A stretch of 30,054 nucleotides of DNA from UBA9732 sp963621975 (GCA_963621975.1 CAVFGI010000024.1:1-30054); one strand, 5' to 3'. Numbered from the stretch's first letter, positions 7,317 through 16,689 are shown. Program-made: numbers and translations. Notes: a model not told the origin generated them from the letters alone.

Positions 7317-8674
7317 TTTAAAGCCTCCTCCTTCACCAGAGTTTTTCCCTCTTCTTTAGAGCAAGGAAGCACCACCTCAGCAACAGTTCCTCCACCATCT
7401 CTATCATACAACTTCAAGGTTCCCCCAACAGCCATGACAAATTCACGCGAGATAGACAGCCCAATTCCAGATCCTTTTGTCTTTGTAGTATAAAATGGGT
7501 CAAAAATTTTATCTTTAGCCTCTTTTGCAAGCCCATCTCCCCTATCAAGCACCTTTACCACCACGCTGTCCTTACGTCCCTTACGAATCTCAACCAACAC
7601 CTGCGGGTCTCTTTCCAGCGTGCTTTCTGTAGCATTCTTGATTAGATTTTCAAAGACCGATCTCGCACGGTCAGCATCAAAATTAACATAAACCTTTTCA
7701 AGGCTATCTGTATTTACCTCAATTGGCAATGCAAATAGAGATGCAATGTTAGTGATATAGCTCACAAGCTCGAGTTCAACCGGATTCCCAAGAGGATTCT
7801 TGAGGAACTCGCTAACACGATTAGTCAAATTTGTGAGGCGTTGAATCTCATTATCCATGACTCGCAAATCGTCGTGAAACTCTTCTGGAAGCATTTTTTT
7901 CAATAAAGCACTTTGAATGGTCATAGCGCTAAGAGGATTCTTAATCTCATGAGTAAGGGTCCTAGCTGCCGCACCAAGTTTTGCAAGTCCCTGATTCTTC
8001 TGAAGTTCAATTCTATAACGCCTATTGGACAAATACATGTTAAGAACCAAAAGAAACAATACAGTCAAAGCAATTATTCCAAAAACAGTTAGAAAACGAA
8101 CATTCCTAACAGAAGAATAGTAAGAACTGCCATTAAATTTAACATAAATGATTTCTGGAAAATCAATAGGAGTACTTATCACCCCATCTTTAGAAATACT
8201 CAAACTGCCAGTTTCAAGAGCAACATTTAGCCTAGAAAGCCTAAAGTATTCAATTTCCTCTGTTTCATCGTCCCTTAAGTAGATTCCAAGCGTGGAGTCC
8301 TGGTCTTTCTGACGCGCTTTAACAAGCTTAGAAAGAGGAAGCGTTGTGGGAGCATCTCCAAGGCGAGTATAAACCTGTCCATTTGAAGAATAAAACCCTA
8401 TAGCTAAAACACCTTCATCTTCCATGACAGAAAGAGCCTTAGAAGAACTGTCAGATAGAGCCATATAAACAGAATTGAAGGAACTCTCGGATTCAAACTT
8501 CATCTCAAGGACAATCTTTTCTTGAAAGCTATTATAAATTACAAAAATCAAGGAGAGGAGAATAACATAAGCAATACCAAGTCCAATGAGAACAATTAGA
8601 CGTTCTTTTCCTTCAATAATCTTCCATTTTCGCTTTATTGTCTGATGAGTTCTTTCTAAAGTCTCGTTTTTCAT
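7313..8674 (-). CDS. Membrane sensor histidine kinase paired with the sigma-54 response regulator
   Basis: This kinase of 453 residues senses an unknown signal and phosphorylates the adjacent regulator. Transmembrane segments at about 26-47 and 194-214 bracket an extracytoplasmic domain of about 145 residues with no recognised fold. The HisKA domain carries phosphoacceptor H242 in LTHEIKNPL. The ATPase domain has the N box (N343, N347), DRGDG at 377-381 and GSGIGLS at 401-407. I chose the ATG at 8674 because AAGAGG sits 5 bases upstream. An in-frame TTG at 8722 would add 16 residues but overlaps the apparent -10 box. It is the first gene of the kinase-regulator-pepF-methyltransferase operon. 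Confidence 0.92.
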   Translation of the reverse strand: MKNETLERTHQTIKRKWKIIEGKERLIVLIGLGIAYVILLSLIFVIYNSFQEKIVLEMKFESESSFNSVYMALSDSSSKALSVMEDEGVLAIGFYSSNGQVYTRLGDAPTTLPLSKLVKARQKDQDSTLGIYLRDDETEEIEYFRLSRLNVALETGSLSISKDGVISTPIDFPEIIYVKFNGSSYYSSVRNVRFLTVFGIIALTVLFLLVLNMYLSNRRYRIELQKNQGLAKLGAAARTLTHEIKNPLSAMTIQSALLKKMLPEEFHDDLRVMDNEIQRLTNLTNRVSEFLKNPLGNPVELELVSYITNIASLFALPIEVNTDSLEKVYVNFDADRARSVFENLIKNATESTLERDPQVLVEIRKGRKDSVVVKVLDRGDGLAKEAKDKIFDPFYTTKTKGSGIGLSISREFVMAVGGTLKLYDRDGGGTVAEVVLPCSKEEGKTLVKEEALK

Positions 8675-8721
8675 TGACCCCTCTTTTCCCTCAGCCTTTT
8701 TCTCAATCTCTTTTTTAATCA

Positions 8722-8727
8722 ATTATA
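8722..8727 (-). promoter_or_regulatory. Probable -10 box for the sensor kinase operon
   Basis: TATAAT is present on the minus strand about 47 bases upstream of the kinase ATG at 8674, with AT-rich sequence before it but no good -35 match. The implied start of transcription is near 8715, giving a leader of about 40 bases with room for the AAGAGG site. Confidence 0.4.
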
Positions 8728-8797
8728 AAGTATATTTGATAAAAAGCTCCATGTGAATTAAGAACTACACAAAAGACACTTAAATACATGTTAAACC

Positions 8798-8826
8798 TTG
8801 AACAAATACGACTGTTCTAATAATCT
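8798..8826 (+). promoter_or_regulatory. Probable promoter of hslO, giving a nearly leaderless mRNA
   Basis: TTGAAC (8798-8803) and TAATCT (8821-8826) are separated by 17 bases. The -10 ends 9 bases before the hslO ATG at 8836, so transcription would begin within a few bases of the start codon. No Shine-Dalgarno sequence is visible. Confidence 0.5.
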
Positions 8827-8835
8827 TTAAGCACA

Positions 8836-9768
8836 ATGATAAAGAAACAAATTGAAGACAAGCTTCTTGCAGAACACCTGAGCAAGATAGCTGAAGATGG
8901 CAGGCAGGTAATGTTGCTCGCTGATGGCCAGATCCGTCTTACAGGCTTAGGCGGAACCACTATGGTGAACCAGATGCGTGCAAACCACAATTTAGGCATT
9001 CTAGAAACTTTAGTTTTGGGGCAAGCTTATGTTGCAGCAGGACTAATGGCATCATCCGTAAAAGGTAATGACAGAATCCAGCTTTCCGTGGATTGCGGTG
9101 GCCCAATTGGCGGAATATACGTTGAATCTTGGGCATGCGGAGCCGTTAGAGGCTATCTTAAAAACAATCCAATCCATATAGACAAACCACTTGAGAGTTC
9201 AGACTTATCAATGCTTTATGGCCCAGGTTTCATTAGCGTCACAAAACTTCTAGAAGGGTCAAAGGCCCCCTTTACCGGTCAAACAATGATACAGTATGGA
9301 GACTTGGCCAAAGATTTAGCCCTTTACTACAATGAAAGTGAACAAACTCCAACAATGTTCTCTTTGGGGATACATTTTGATAAACAAGGTAGAGTATTAG
9401 GAGCAGGAGGTCTTTTCTTGCAAGCAATGCCAAATTGTAAAGACGATATTCTTGAAGAGCTTCAAAAGAAAAGTCAAATTCTTCCATCCATGGCAAAGGC
9501 TTTAAGCGAAGGAAGAACTGTCTTGGAATACTGCTCTGAGGTTTTTGCCAACTATGGCGTTGAAAACTTGGCCTCAGAGCCAATTGCCTTCTCTTGTCCT
9601 TGTAATAAACCAAATTTCTCAACCTTCCTTTCAAAACTTCCACTGGAAGAAAAAAGAGAAATCCTTAAAGCTGGTAAATTCCCTCTTGAACTTCAATGCT
9701 TTAATTGCGGAACGGTTTACAGCTTTGAAGAAGACGAAGTCAAAAAAATATTTGACGAAACAGTTTAA
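8836..9768 (+). CDS. hslO: Hsp33 redox-regulated chaperone
   Basis: This is a cytoplasmic holdase chaperone activated when oxidation releases zinc from its C-terminal cysteines. The 310 residues show the full zinc site, C254-x-C256 and C288-xx-C291, and the conserved N-terminal core with VNQMRANH and ILETLVLGQAY followed by DCGGPIGG. The start is the ATG at 8836; the family's usual N-terminus aligns there although no ribosome-binding site precedes it. It is divergent from the sensor kinase and is followed 20 bases later by rlmKL, with which it probably forms a transcription unit. The intact four-cysteine motif suggests normal redox switching. Confidence 0.95.
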   Translation: MIKKQIEDKLLAEHLSKIAEDGRQVMLLADGQIRLTGLGGTTMVNQMRANHNLGILETLVLGQAYVAAGLMASSVKGNDRIQLSVDCGGPIGGIYVESWACGAVRGYLKNNPIHIDKPLESSDLSMLYGPGFISVTKLLEGSKAPFTGQTMIQYGDLAKDLALYYNESEQTPTMFSLGIHFDKQGRVLGAGGLFLQAMPNCKDDILEELQKKSQILPSMAKALSEGRTVLEYCSEVFANYGVENLASEPIAFSCPCNKPNFSTFLSKLPLEEKREILKAGKFPLELQCFNCGTVYSFEEDEVKKIFDETV

Positions 9769-9788
9769 AGAAAGATTAAGGAGTTATC

Positions 9789-12014
9789 ATGATATTTTTT
9801 GCATCGGCCTCAGCCAATCAAAACGACCTAGTAGAGCGCGAAGTTCTTGAAGCTGGCGCTACTGATATAAACACAAGTTCAGGCGGAGTAGAATTCTCAG
9901 CAGACCTTGAGACAGCATACAAGTTTGCGCTGTGGACACGAAGTGCAACAAGACTTTTGGTTCTTGTTCACCGCTTTGACAAACTAGAATCCACAGATGA
10001 TCTTTATGAGCACTCAAAAAACCTACACTGGGAAAGTTGGCTTTCACCAAGCAAGACTTTTGCAATCACAGAAACAGTCACAGACTGCCGATGGATCCAT
10101 AATAGTCATTTTGCTTCTCTACGTTTGAAGGATGCCATTGTAGAACGTTGTCGTGAAGTCTATAGCGGTGAACGTCCCTCTGTAGATAGAGACAACCCTG
10201 ATATTGTTTTTCATCTTCACGTTAACCGTAATCTTGTAAGTTGGTATGTTGATTTTGCAGGTAGAGGCCTTTCACACAGAGGTTACAGAACTGCCCAAAC
10301 TGAAGCAGTCATGAGTGAGTTTATGGCAGCCTCCCTTTTATATAGAAGTGATTGGTACAAACGGCTAAAAGCCTCTTTCTCTGATCCAGAAGTAGCCCCT
10401 CCAACATTACTTGACCCTTTCTGCGGAAGTGGAACCATATGTATTGAAGCTGCACTTATGGCTACAAATACTGCACCAGGACTTCTTAAGCTTAATAATT
10501 TTGCCTTTACAAAACTTCCAATTCATAAAAATGAAATATGGGAGAAGGTAATACAGGAAGCAAAAGAAGAACAAAAAGAATGTAAATGCACTATCTTAGG
10601 CTGGGACATAGATAGAAGAGCAATTGAAATTTCTCTTGATAATTCTTATGCAGCAAATCTAGGTGAAGTTGTTGATTTTGACGTGAAGGATTTCACAAAA
10701 GCTACTAAAGAAGATCTTCCTTCAGAAGTTGGATATATAGTCACAGACCCACCATATGGAGTACGTCTTGATAGTGGCTCAGTTGCTATTAGAAAACTCT
10801 ACACCAGCATGGGACAAATCATGAATGATGTCTTCTCAGGCTGGCATATATGTATTTTCTGTGGCAATAAAGAACTTTTAGGCTATATTGATCTTAAACC
10901 AAACAGAACAAATACTTTTATCAACGGTGGCATTGAATGCCAGGCTGCACACTACTACGTGTTCAGTGAACAAGAACGGCAACAACTTATGGAAAAGGCT
11001 ATAGAAAGAAAACAACAACGTCTTTCCCAGCCTCTTTCACCTGGCGCTCAAATGGCTGCAAATAGACTCAAAAAAAATCTTGCTTCCATTGGACAAGCAA
11101 TGAAAGAGCAAGGCGTTACTTGTTATAGACTATACGATGCAGACATGCCCGAATACAGTGCTGCAATTGATTTTTATGAAGGAAAATGGATTAGTCTTCA
11201 AGAGTATGCGGCTCCAAGTTCAATTGATCCTGAAGATGCAGAAAGAAGGCTTAATGAATTAATTCTGGCAACAGAGAGAGTTACAGGCATAGATTATGAT
11301 GACATTCATGTAAAACGCAGAGAAATTCAGCGAGGGTCAAGCCAATACAACAAAAAAAGCAGTAACTCTCATTTCATGATTGCACATGAGAATGGTCACA
11401 AATTCTTTGTAAACTTTGAAGATTATTTGGATACTGGTATTTTCCTTGATCACAGACCTGTTAGAAAAATGATTCAGGACATGTGCAAAGATAAGAGATT
11501 TCTCAACTTATTCTGTTACACAGCAACGGCAACTGTTCATGCCGCAGCAGGTGGAGCACTTTCAACAGTAAGTGTTGACACTAATGCAAATTATCTTGAT
11601 TGGGCAATGCATAATATGCAGGCAAATGGTTTTAATACTATGAATCATTTCTTCTACAGAGATGACTGCCTAGCCTTCTTAAGAGAAAACAAGGATGTCT
11701 TTGATGTTATCTTCTGTGATCCTCCAACATTCTCTAACAGCAAGGGTAAAGGTAGTTTTGATATCCAGCGTGACCACGGATACTTAATTCGTTCCTGCAT
11801 GAGGCATCTATCTAGCAAAGGAACATTGATTTTCTCAACTAATTACACACGCTTTAAGATGTTTGGTGAGATCTATGAAGATTTCATTGTTGAAGATGTT
11901 ACAGAAAGTACAATTGGTGATGACTTTAAGCGAAACAGTAAAATACACCGCTGTTACCTTATTAAACACAAGGAAGTCATTAAACGAGTGAGAAAAGTAT
12001 TCTTAAAACACTAA
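9789..12014 (+). CDS. rlmL: Bifunctional 23S rRNA methyltransferase RlmKL (G2445-N2 and G2069-N7)
   Basis: At 741 residues this is the fused RlmL-RlmK form known in gamma-proteobacteria and some spirochaetes. A THUMP-type RNA-binding region occupies about residues 55-155. The first methyltransferase domain has LDPFCGSGT (D209) and TDPPYG (D320, PPY 321-323), the RlmL-type N2-guanine signature. The second, C-terminal domain has the SAM region LNLFCYTATATV and CDPPTFSNSK (D644), the RlmK-type N7-guanine signature. AAGGAG lies 5 bases before the ATG. Both active sites look intact, so both modifications are expected. It is convergent with mscL, 10 bases away. Confidence 0.93.
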   Translation: MIFFASASANQNDLVEREVLEAGATDINTSSGGVEFSADLETAYKFALWTRSATRLLVLVHRFDKLESTDDLYEHSKNLHWESWLSPSKTFAITETVTDCRWIHNSHFASLRLKDAIVERCREVYSGERPSVDRDNPDIVFHLHVNRNLVSWYVDFAGRGLSHRGYRTAQTEAVMSEFMAASLLYRSDWYKRLKASFSDPEVAPPTLLDPFCGSGTICIEAALMATNTAPGLLKLNNFAFTKLPIHKNEIWEKVIQEAKEEQKECKCTILGWDIDRRAIEISLDNSYAANLGEVVDFDVKDFTKATKEDLPSEVGYIVTDPPYGVRLDSGSVAIRKLYTSMGQIMNDVFSGWHICIFCGNKELLGYIDLKPNRTNTFINGGIECQAAHYYVFSEQERQQLMEKAIERKQQRLSQPLSPGAQMAANRLKKNLASIGQAMKEQGVTCYRLYDADMPEYSAAIDFYEGKWISLQEYAAPSSIDPEDAERRLNELILATERVTGIDYDDIHVKRREIQRGSSQYNKKSSNSHFMIAHENGHKFFVNFEDYLDTGIFLDHRPVRKMIQDMCKDKRFLNLFCYTATATVHAAAGGALSTVSVDTNANYLDWAMHNMQANGFNTMNHFFYRDDCLAFLRENKDVFDVIFCDPPTFSNSKGKGSFDIQRDHGYLIRSCMRHLSSKGTLIFSTNYTRFKMFGEIYEDFIVEDVTESTIGDDFKRNSKIHRCYLIKHKEVIKRVRKVFLKH

Positions 12015-12024
12015 AAAAATCTCT

Positions 12025-12390
12025 TTACTCTTCTGACTTCTTAGTGCGCTCTTCAACATCGGCCTTAAGTTTATTCATTGCACGGACAATTGAGAAAAGT
12101 ACAAGTGCGGTGAGCAAGAACTGAATGATGGCCTGAAGAAGAGAGCCATAGCGAATTGCAATCTCGGAGGTGGTTTCTGTTGCAGCCTTGAGAACAATTC
12201 TTAGCTCAGAAAAGTCCATATCACCAATGAGAAAGCCCAAAATTGGGTTGAGAATATCGGAAACAAAAGACTGAACAATGGAGGTAAACATTCCACCAAC
12301 AATGATACCAACGGCCATGTCAACAACGTTTCCACGTGCAATAAATGTCTTAAACTCGGCAAAAAAACCTTTTTTTTCTGTATCTGCCAT
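12025..12390 (-). CDS. mscL: Large-conductance mechanosensitive channel MscL
   Basis: This inner-membrane channel opens under membrane tension to release solutes during hypo-osmotic shock. Its 121 residues are within the usual 120-150. The N-terminal signature FKTFIARGNVVDMAVG leads into transmembrane helix 1, with a periplasmic loop and a second helix near residues 82-105, then a charged C-terminal helix rich in K and E. The ribosome-binding site GGGAGG lies 4 bases before the ATG. It is divergent from the alcohol dehydrogenase with about 85 bases between, which must hold both promoters. Confidence 0.96.
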   Translation of the reverse strand: MADTEKKGFFAEFKTFIARGNVVDMAVGIIVGGMFTSIVQSFVSDILNPILGFLIGDMDFSELRIVLKAATETTSEIAIRYGSLLQAIIQFLLTALVLFSIVRAMNKLKADVEERTKKSEE

Positions 12391-12475
12391 AAATCCTCCC
12401 AGAGATTTTGAAAAACCTCTTTTTTAGATGATTTTATGCTAAAAATGATATAAAGTGAACAGAAAGGAGTACAGA

Positions 12476-13660
12476 ATGAACAGCTTTTCATACAGATGCC
12501 CAACTAAGATAGTCTTTGGAAAAGACTCTATTGCCAAAGTCGCCCAAGAAATCAAAACTGCAGGAGGAACCAATGTACTTTTGGTCTACGGCAGTGGCTC
12601 AATCAAAAAGAATGGAATTTATGACAAGGTAACAGAAGTTCTCAAGAAGGAAGAAATTCCTTACACAGAACTTTCTGGTGTTAAACCAAATCCTCGACTA
12701 GACTTTGTTTTAAATGGTATTGAAGTTGTAAAGAGTAAAAAAATAGACTTTATCCTTGCCGTAGGCGGAGGATCTGTTATTGATACCTGCAAGGCTATCT
12801 CTTTTGGTAGCGTTATACCAAAGGACAAAGATGTTTGGGAAGATTACTTTATGATTAAAGGAAGTATCATTCCAAAAGGAATCACCCTTGGTGTAGTTCT
12901 TACCATTCCTGCTGCAGGTTCAGAGATGTCAAATTCTTGTGTTATCACTAACAATCAAACCCTTAATAAACGAGGCATCAATAGCGAAAACAACTACCCT
13001 ACTTTCGCAGTTATGGATCCACAGGTTTGTTTCTCTCTTCCGGCATTTCAAACAGCTTGTGGCGCTGCAGACATGCTAAGCCACCTTATGGAGCGATATT
13101 TCTCAAATACACAAGATGTTGCAATTACAGATTCTCTTATTGAAGCCACAATGAAGGTGATTCTTCAATACGGTCCTCTTGCTCTCAAAGATCCTGAGAA
13201 CTATGGGTATCGTGAGCAATTAATGTTTGCTGCTACAATGGCACATAACAACCTTTTTGGATGTGGACGAGAACAAGACTGGGCTAGCCATTGGTTAGAA
13301 CATGAACTTTCTGGACAATATGATATAGCTCATGGAGCAGGTCTTGCAATTATGACTCCTGCATGGATGAAATACGTCAACAAAGCAAATCCAATGCGTT
13401 TTGCACAATTCGCAACCAATGTTATGGGTAGCAACATTCCACTAACTGACACAGAAAACTTAGTACAAGACGGAATTGCAAGACTTGAAAAATGGTTTAA
13501 AGACCTTGGTCTTCCAACAAGACTCAGCGAACTCAACATTGATGATAAAGACTTTGAAGAAATGGCCACTCGTATGCTAACAGGCGGACGAACAGTTGCT
13601 GGCGGACTAATGAAGCTTCATCATGAAGATATTATAAATATTTATAAACTAGCGCTTTAG
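12476..13660 (+). CDS. Iron-type alcohol dehydrogenase (YqhD/BdhA-like)
   Basis: This is a cytoplasmic group III alcohol dehydrogenase that reduces aldehydes to alcohols with NAD(P)H, useful in fermentation or aldehyde detoxification. In the 394-residue protein the nucleotide-binding GGGSVID is at 97-103. The metal ligands are D199, H203, H272 and H286, the last two in ASHWLEHEL and IAHGAGL. I placed the start at the ATG at 12476 because AAGGAG lies 7 bases before it and the family begins there; an ATG 21 bases upstream has no such site. The C-terminus overlaps the convergent secreted-protein gene by 4 bases. The substrate (butanal, acetaldehyde or other) is not determined by sequence. Confidence 0.92.
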   Translation: MNSFSYRCPTKIVFGKDSIAKVAQEIKTAGGTNVLLVYGSGSIKKNGIYDKVTEVLKKEEIPYTELSGVKPNPRLDFVLNGIEVVKSKKIDFILAVGGGSVIDTCKAISFGSVIPKDKDVWEDYFMIKGSIIPKGITLGVVLTIPAAGSEMSNSCVITNNQTLNKRGINSENNYPTFAVMDPQVCFSLPAFQTACGAADMLSHLMERYFSNTQDVAITDSLIEATMKVILQYGPLALKDPENYGYREQLMFAATMAHNNLFGCGREQDWASHWLEHELSGQYDIAHGAGLAIMTPAWMKYVNKANPMRFAQFATNVMGSNIPLTDTENLVQDGIARLEKWFKDLGLPTRLSELNIDDKDFEEMATRMLTGGRTVAGGLMKLHHEDIINIYKLAL

Positions 13661-14550
13661 ACATTAATTGAGAAGATAGCACTCATGTCATATAAGTTAA
13701 GTTTCTCGGGATAGAAATAAAAATGATTTGCAACTGAAAAGCCTATGCTGTATTTTTCAGAAAGATTAAATCGCATCTCTAGACGAGCATTAAGGCCAAC
13801 GTAAAAAACTGGCTCTGAAGGTCCAAACTTAAGTTGAAACTCTGGCCCAAAACTAATTGTAAAATCTCCTTTTGAAGGAGCAAAATTCATGGAACCCTGA
13901 ATACTAGCAACCACAAAATAGTTAGTATTTGAAATGTTGGTGAAAATCTCTTCTGATGCGTAAAAACCTAGCTCTGTGCGAAAGCCAAACTTTAAAACAT
14001 CTAAGGGTTTGAGTGTAGTTGTAGGTGGAAAAAGATGATTATAAAAGGCCACAAAACCAATATTCTTTGACACCGCATGATTAGGAATTGAATTTCTGTA
14101 ACTAAAAGCAAAATTCAAGAACGATAAACTCTGCGGACTATTTTCTACAACAGAAGAAGCCTCAACCCCTTCAGTTTCTTCTATGGGATTACTCTCCACT
14201 GGAACAAAAGAATCCTCTTCAAACTCATCAAAAAAGTCATAGTTGTAATTAAAGTCTTCATCTGAATAAACTTCAGACTCAGTACAACTACTTTCACTCC
14301 AGTGAATACCATCATAGGATTGTTGCAAATAGAGAACATGAACAATAGAAACATCTACATCAAATGTAGCTTCAAGAACGTTACTCGTTACAACAGTCCA
14401 GTTATCTTCATCCTCTGCATCAAGTTGATACCTAAAATATTTTACATTCCTATCATTTTTGTACCAATTCCACGACACGGAAGCCTCAAGAGCAAAAACT
14501 GAAATGACAACAAAACAAAGTAAAACAAGTAAGGATACTAATCTTTTCAT
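13657..14550 (-). CDS. Secreted Treponema-type protein with FN3-like start and possible beta-barrel
   Basis: This is a 297-residue protein of unknown function. Residues 1-20 are a clear signal peptide (Lys-Arg, hydrophobic core, then FALEAS), with no lipobox cysteine. Residues 22-90 (YFRYQLDAEDEDNW, then VLYLQQSYDGIHWSES) look like the FN3-like module found at the start of several treponemal exported proteins; this is from memory of that family style. An acidic linker (110-135) follows. The last 150 residues alternate polar and hydrophobic residues and are rich in F, Y and N, as in outer-membrane barrels. The ATG overlaps the nucleotidyltransferase stop (ATGA), so the two are co-translated. 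A periplasmic location is the main alternative. Confidence 0.7.
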   Translation of the reverse strand: MKRLVSLLVLLCFVVISVFALEASVSWNWYKNDRNVKYFRYQLDAEDEDNWTVVTSNVLEATFDVDVSIVHVLYLQQSYDGIHWSESSCTESEVYSDEDFNYNYDFFDEFEEDSFVPVESNPIEETEGVEASSVVENSPQSLSFLNFAFSYRNSIPNHAVSKNIGFVAFYNHLFPPTTTLKPLDVLKFGFRTELGFYASEEIFTNISNTNYFVVASIQGSMNFAPSKGDFTISFGPEFQLKFGPSEPVFYVGLNARLEMRFNLSEKYSIGFSVANHFYFYPEKLNLYDMSAIFSINV

Positions 14551-15458
14551 CTATTTTTCCACAGTTCTTCTGGATAAAAACCCAGGCTAGTTTTAAGGGC
14601 AAGATTCTGTTTAACAGTCTCTCTATCCTCTTTATAAGTCATTCCAAACCACTTTTCTGTGGTTGAGAAAACCTTAAGAGCGCCAAGTCCCTTCTTCACC
14701 ATTTCACCTGCAAAGTTAGGAAGCAGAACCTCTGCCTTTGGCTGAGAAGCATTTTCTTTGATAAATCTATCAAAATAATCTGTCATTGAATCAAATACCG
14801 TAGGAGTAAAACCAAAAAAGTTCATAGAAACCCACTCTTCTCCTGTAAGATAAACATCACCTTCTGGAAGATGGGAAACAATCTTTTCCCCTTCATACTC
14901 AATCTTGGTATTCTCTCTCATCCCTTGTAAGTAGCCATCTTTGACCTGACAAATTCCCCTAGAAACACTGCCCATTGGGCTCATAGTATTTTTTAGAAGA
15001 TAACCTACCATTGCATGTTCAGTACTACAATTCTCTAGCCCGGAAAGATAGTTACCCAAAATATCGTAAGCTTCTCTACCGTAGTAGTCATCTGCATTTA
15101 TAACAGTAAACGGCGTTTTCATAGCATCCTTTGCACAAAGAACTGCATGAATTGTACCCCAAGGCTTTGTTCTTTCAGCAGAAAGTTTAATCTGTTCTTC
15201 CGTTAAAAGACTTTCTCTTGTCTGAAACACATACTCTGCATCCATGTTTCTAGCAATTCTATCAAAAAGTCTCTCTCTAAAATCTTTTTCAATATCTGGT
15301 CTAATGATAAAAACAACTTTACCATAACCACTCATATGAGCATCAAAAACGCTGTAGTCTAATAATGTTTCACCATGAGAACCAACTGGATCAATTTGCT
15401 TAACTCCGCCATAACGAGATCCCATACCAGCAGCTAGAACTAATAAAGAAGGTTTCAT
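14547..15458 (-). CDS. Sugar-phosphate nucleotidyltransferase family protein
   Basis: This 303-residue protein probably couples a nucleoside triphosphate to a sugar phosphate or amino sugar for cell-surface glycan synthesis. The N-terminus carries the nucleotidyltransferase signature LAAGMGSRYGG at 8-18 with K20 close behind. The metal-binding region is VINADDYYG near residue 120. The rest fits a Rossmann-like GT-A core of the usual length. A strong AAGGAG precedes the ATG by about 11 bases. It overlaps the downstream secreted-protein gene by 4 bases. The substrate cannot be assigned. Confidence 0.82.
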   Translation of the reverse strand: MKPSLLVLAAGMGSRYGGVKQIDPVGSHGETLLDYSVFDAHMSGYGKVVFIIRPDIEKDFRERLFDRIARNMDAEYVFQTRESLLTEEQIKLSAERTKPWGTIHAVLCAKDAMKTPFTVINADDYYGREAYDILGNYLSGLENCSTEHAMVGYLLKNTMSPMGSVSRGICQVKDGYLQGMRENTKIEYEGEKIVSHLPEGDVYLTGEEWVSMNFFGFTPTVFDSMTDYFDRFIKENASQPKAEVLLPNFAGEMVKKGLGALKVFSTTEKWFGMTYKEDRETVKQNLALKTSLGFYPEELWKNR

Positions 15459-15520
15459 AATAGGTCTATCTCCTTACATTATTTACATTACTTATATTAT
15501 GATAAAAACCAAACCAAACT

Positions 15521-16675
15521 TCAACATAGTGGCCTGTCAATTTCCACAATAAAATACAGCGGAGTATCCCACTTAATATTCGCCTTCAAATAGCTAGCCA
15601 AAAACTCACTAGTATAGTTTTTTTCTTGTGGAACTTCACAGTCCAAAACAACATTGGTATGAGAAGGCCCATCTACCATTCTGATGTCATGAAAATGCAA
15701 TGTTGGGTCAAGTTTTTGCAACTTCTCGCCAATTTGAGCCATCAAAGCATCCATTTTAGGATCACCCACAATCACTGGATCCATATGAATTGTAAGGGCT
15801 ATTCCCAATTTATTTCTGAAATCCCGCTCAATATTATCAATCTTGTCATGTGCCTTTAGCATACTCATGGACGCATCCACCTCCACATGCACAGTGACAA
15901 AATCGTTATGCACCCCGTAATTGTGAATGGCCAAGTCATGGATGCCACGCACCACGTCATAAGATTTAAGCGCATCTGTAATCTCCTGCACCCTCTGTGG
16001 AGTTGGCACAATCCCAATAATAGGCTCAAGCTCTTCCTTCAGCGTTTTAATACTACTGAATACCACAAAAATGGATACGGCCAAACCAAGCCAGCCATCC
16101 ACATTTATCTTGAAAACTCCCATGACAACCATTGCCATCAAGATAGCAGACGCCGATATAATATCGTTTCGCGTGTCTTGGGCATTAGCCTGCAACGTCT
16201 TGGATTCAATGGCCTTGGCAAAATCTTTATACAATGCCATCTGCACCACTTTCACAAGCAATGCCCCAGCAAGCATCACATATGTGGTCACGCTAATAGA
16301 TATCTCCTCTGGCCACAAGATCTTACATACCGATTCCTTTGCAAATACTACCCCCATTGCCAACATAAAAAAAGCAATCACAAATCCCGCAACATATTCA
16401 TACCTAGCGTGCCCATACGGATGTTCATGATCAGGCTTTTTACTTGCCAGCTTAAATCCCAAGATAGTAAGAACACTAGTAGCACAATCAGAAAGGCTGT
16501 TTGTTGCATCAGCAATAATACTCACACTGTGTGAAGCCGTTCCAACAACAAGTTTTGCAACACCAATAACCAAATTGGACACAATTCCAAACACACCTGC
16601 AACATTTGCATAGCGTTCTCTTACCACTGAGTCCCCTGTATTCTTGTAATCCTTGATAAACAACTGTTTAAGCAT
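15521..16675 (-). CDS. Cation diffusion facilitator family efflux protein
   Basis: This inner-membrane antiporter exports divalent metal such as zinc, manganese or iron in exchange for protons. Its 384 residues contain about six transmembrane segments between 25 and 205. The first metal site is in IIADATNSLSD and the second in AQDTRNDIISAS, with the loop HEHPYGHARYEY between helices 2 and 3. The cytoplasmic domain (about 205-300) has conserved histidines in HNYGVHNDFVTVHVEVD, and there is an extra C-terminal segment of about 80 residues. The ATG at 16675 has no Shine-Dalgarno sequence but lies 8 bases after a perfect TATAAT. Metal specificity is not readable. Confidence 0.9.
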   Translation of the reverse strand: MLKQLFIKDYKNTGDSVVRERYANVAGVFGIVSNLVIGVAKLVVGTASHSVSIIADATNSLSDCATSVLTILGFKLASKKPDHEHPYGHARYEYVAGFVIAFFMLAMGVVFAKESVCKILWPEEISISVTTYVMLAGALLVKVVQMALYKDFAKAIESKTLQANAQDTRNDIISASAILMAMVVMGVFKINVDGWLGLAVSIFVVFSSIKTLKEELEPIIGIVPTPQRVQEITDALKSYDVVRGIHDLAIHNYGVHNDFVTVHVEVDASMSMLKAHDKIDNIERDFRNKLGIALTIHMDPVIVGDPKMDALMAQIGEKLQKLDPTLHFHDIRMVDGPSHTNVVLDCEVPQEKNYTSEFLASYLKANIKWDTPLYFIVEIDRPLC

Positions 16676-16683
16676 TAAATGCT

Positions 16684-16689
16684 ATTATA
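16684..16689 (-). promoter_or_regulatory. -10 box of the cation efflux gene
   Basis: A perfect TATAAT on the minus strand ends 8 bases before the ATG at 16675; the -35 region is a poor match. The spacing would place the transcription start at or next to the start codon, so the message is probably leaderless. Confidence 0.5.

Noticed and set aside
8675..8722. A 16-residue extension of the sensor kinase from a TTG
   Set aside because: The TTG overlaps the TATAAT box, and the ATG at 8674 has a good ribosome-binding site.
15887..16534. A 215-codon plus-strand ORF rich in His, Asn and Cys
   Set aside because: It is the antisense of the cation efflux gene, whose membrane and metal-site pattern is clear.
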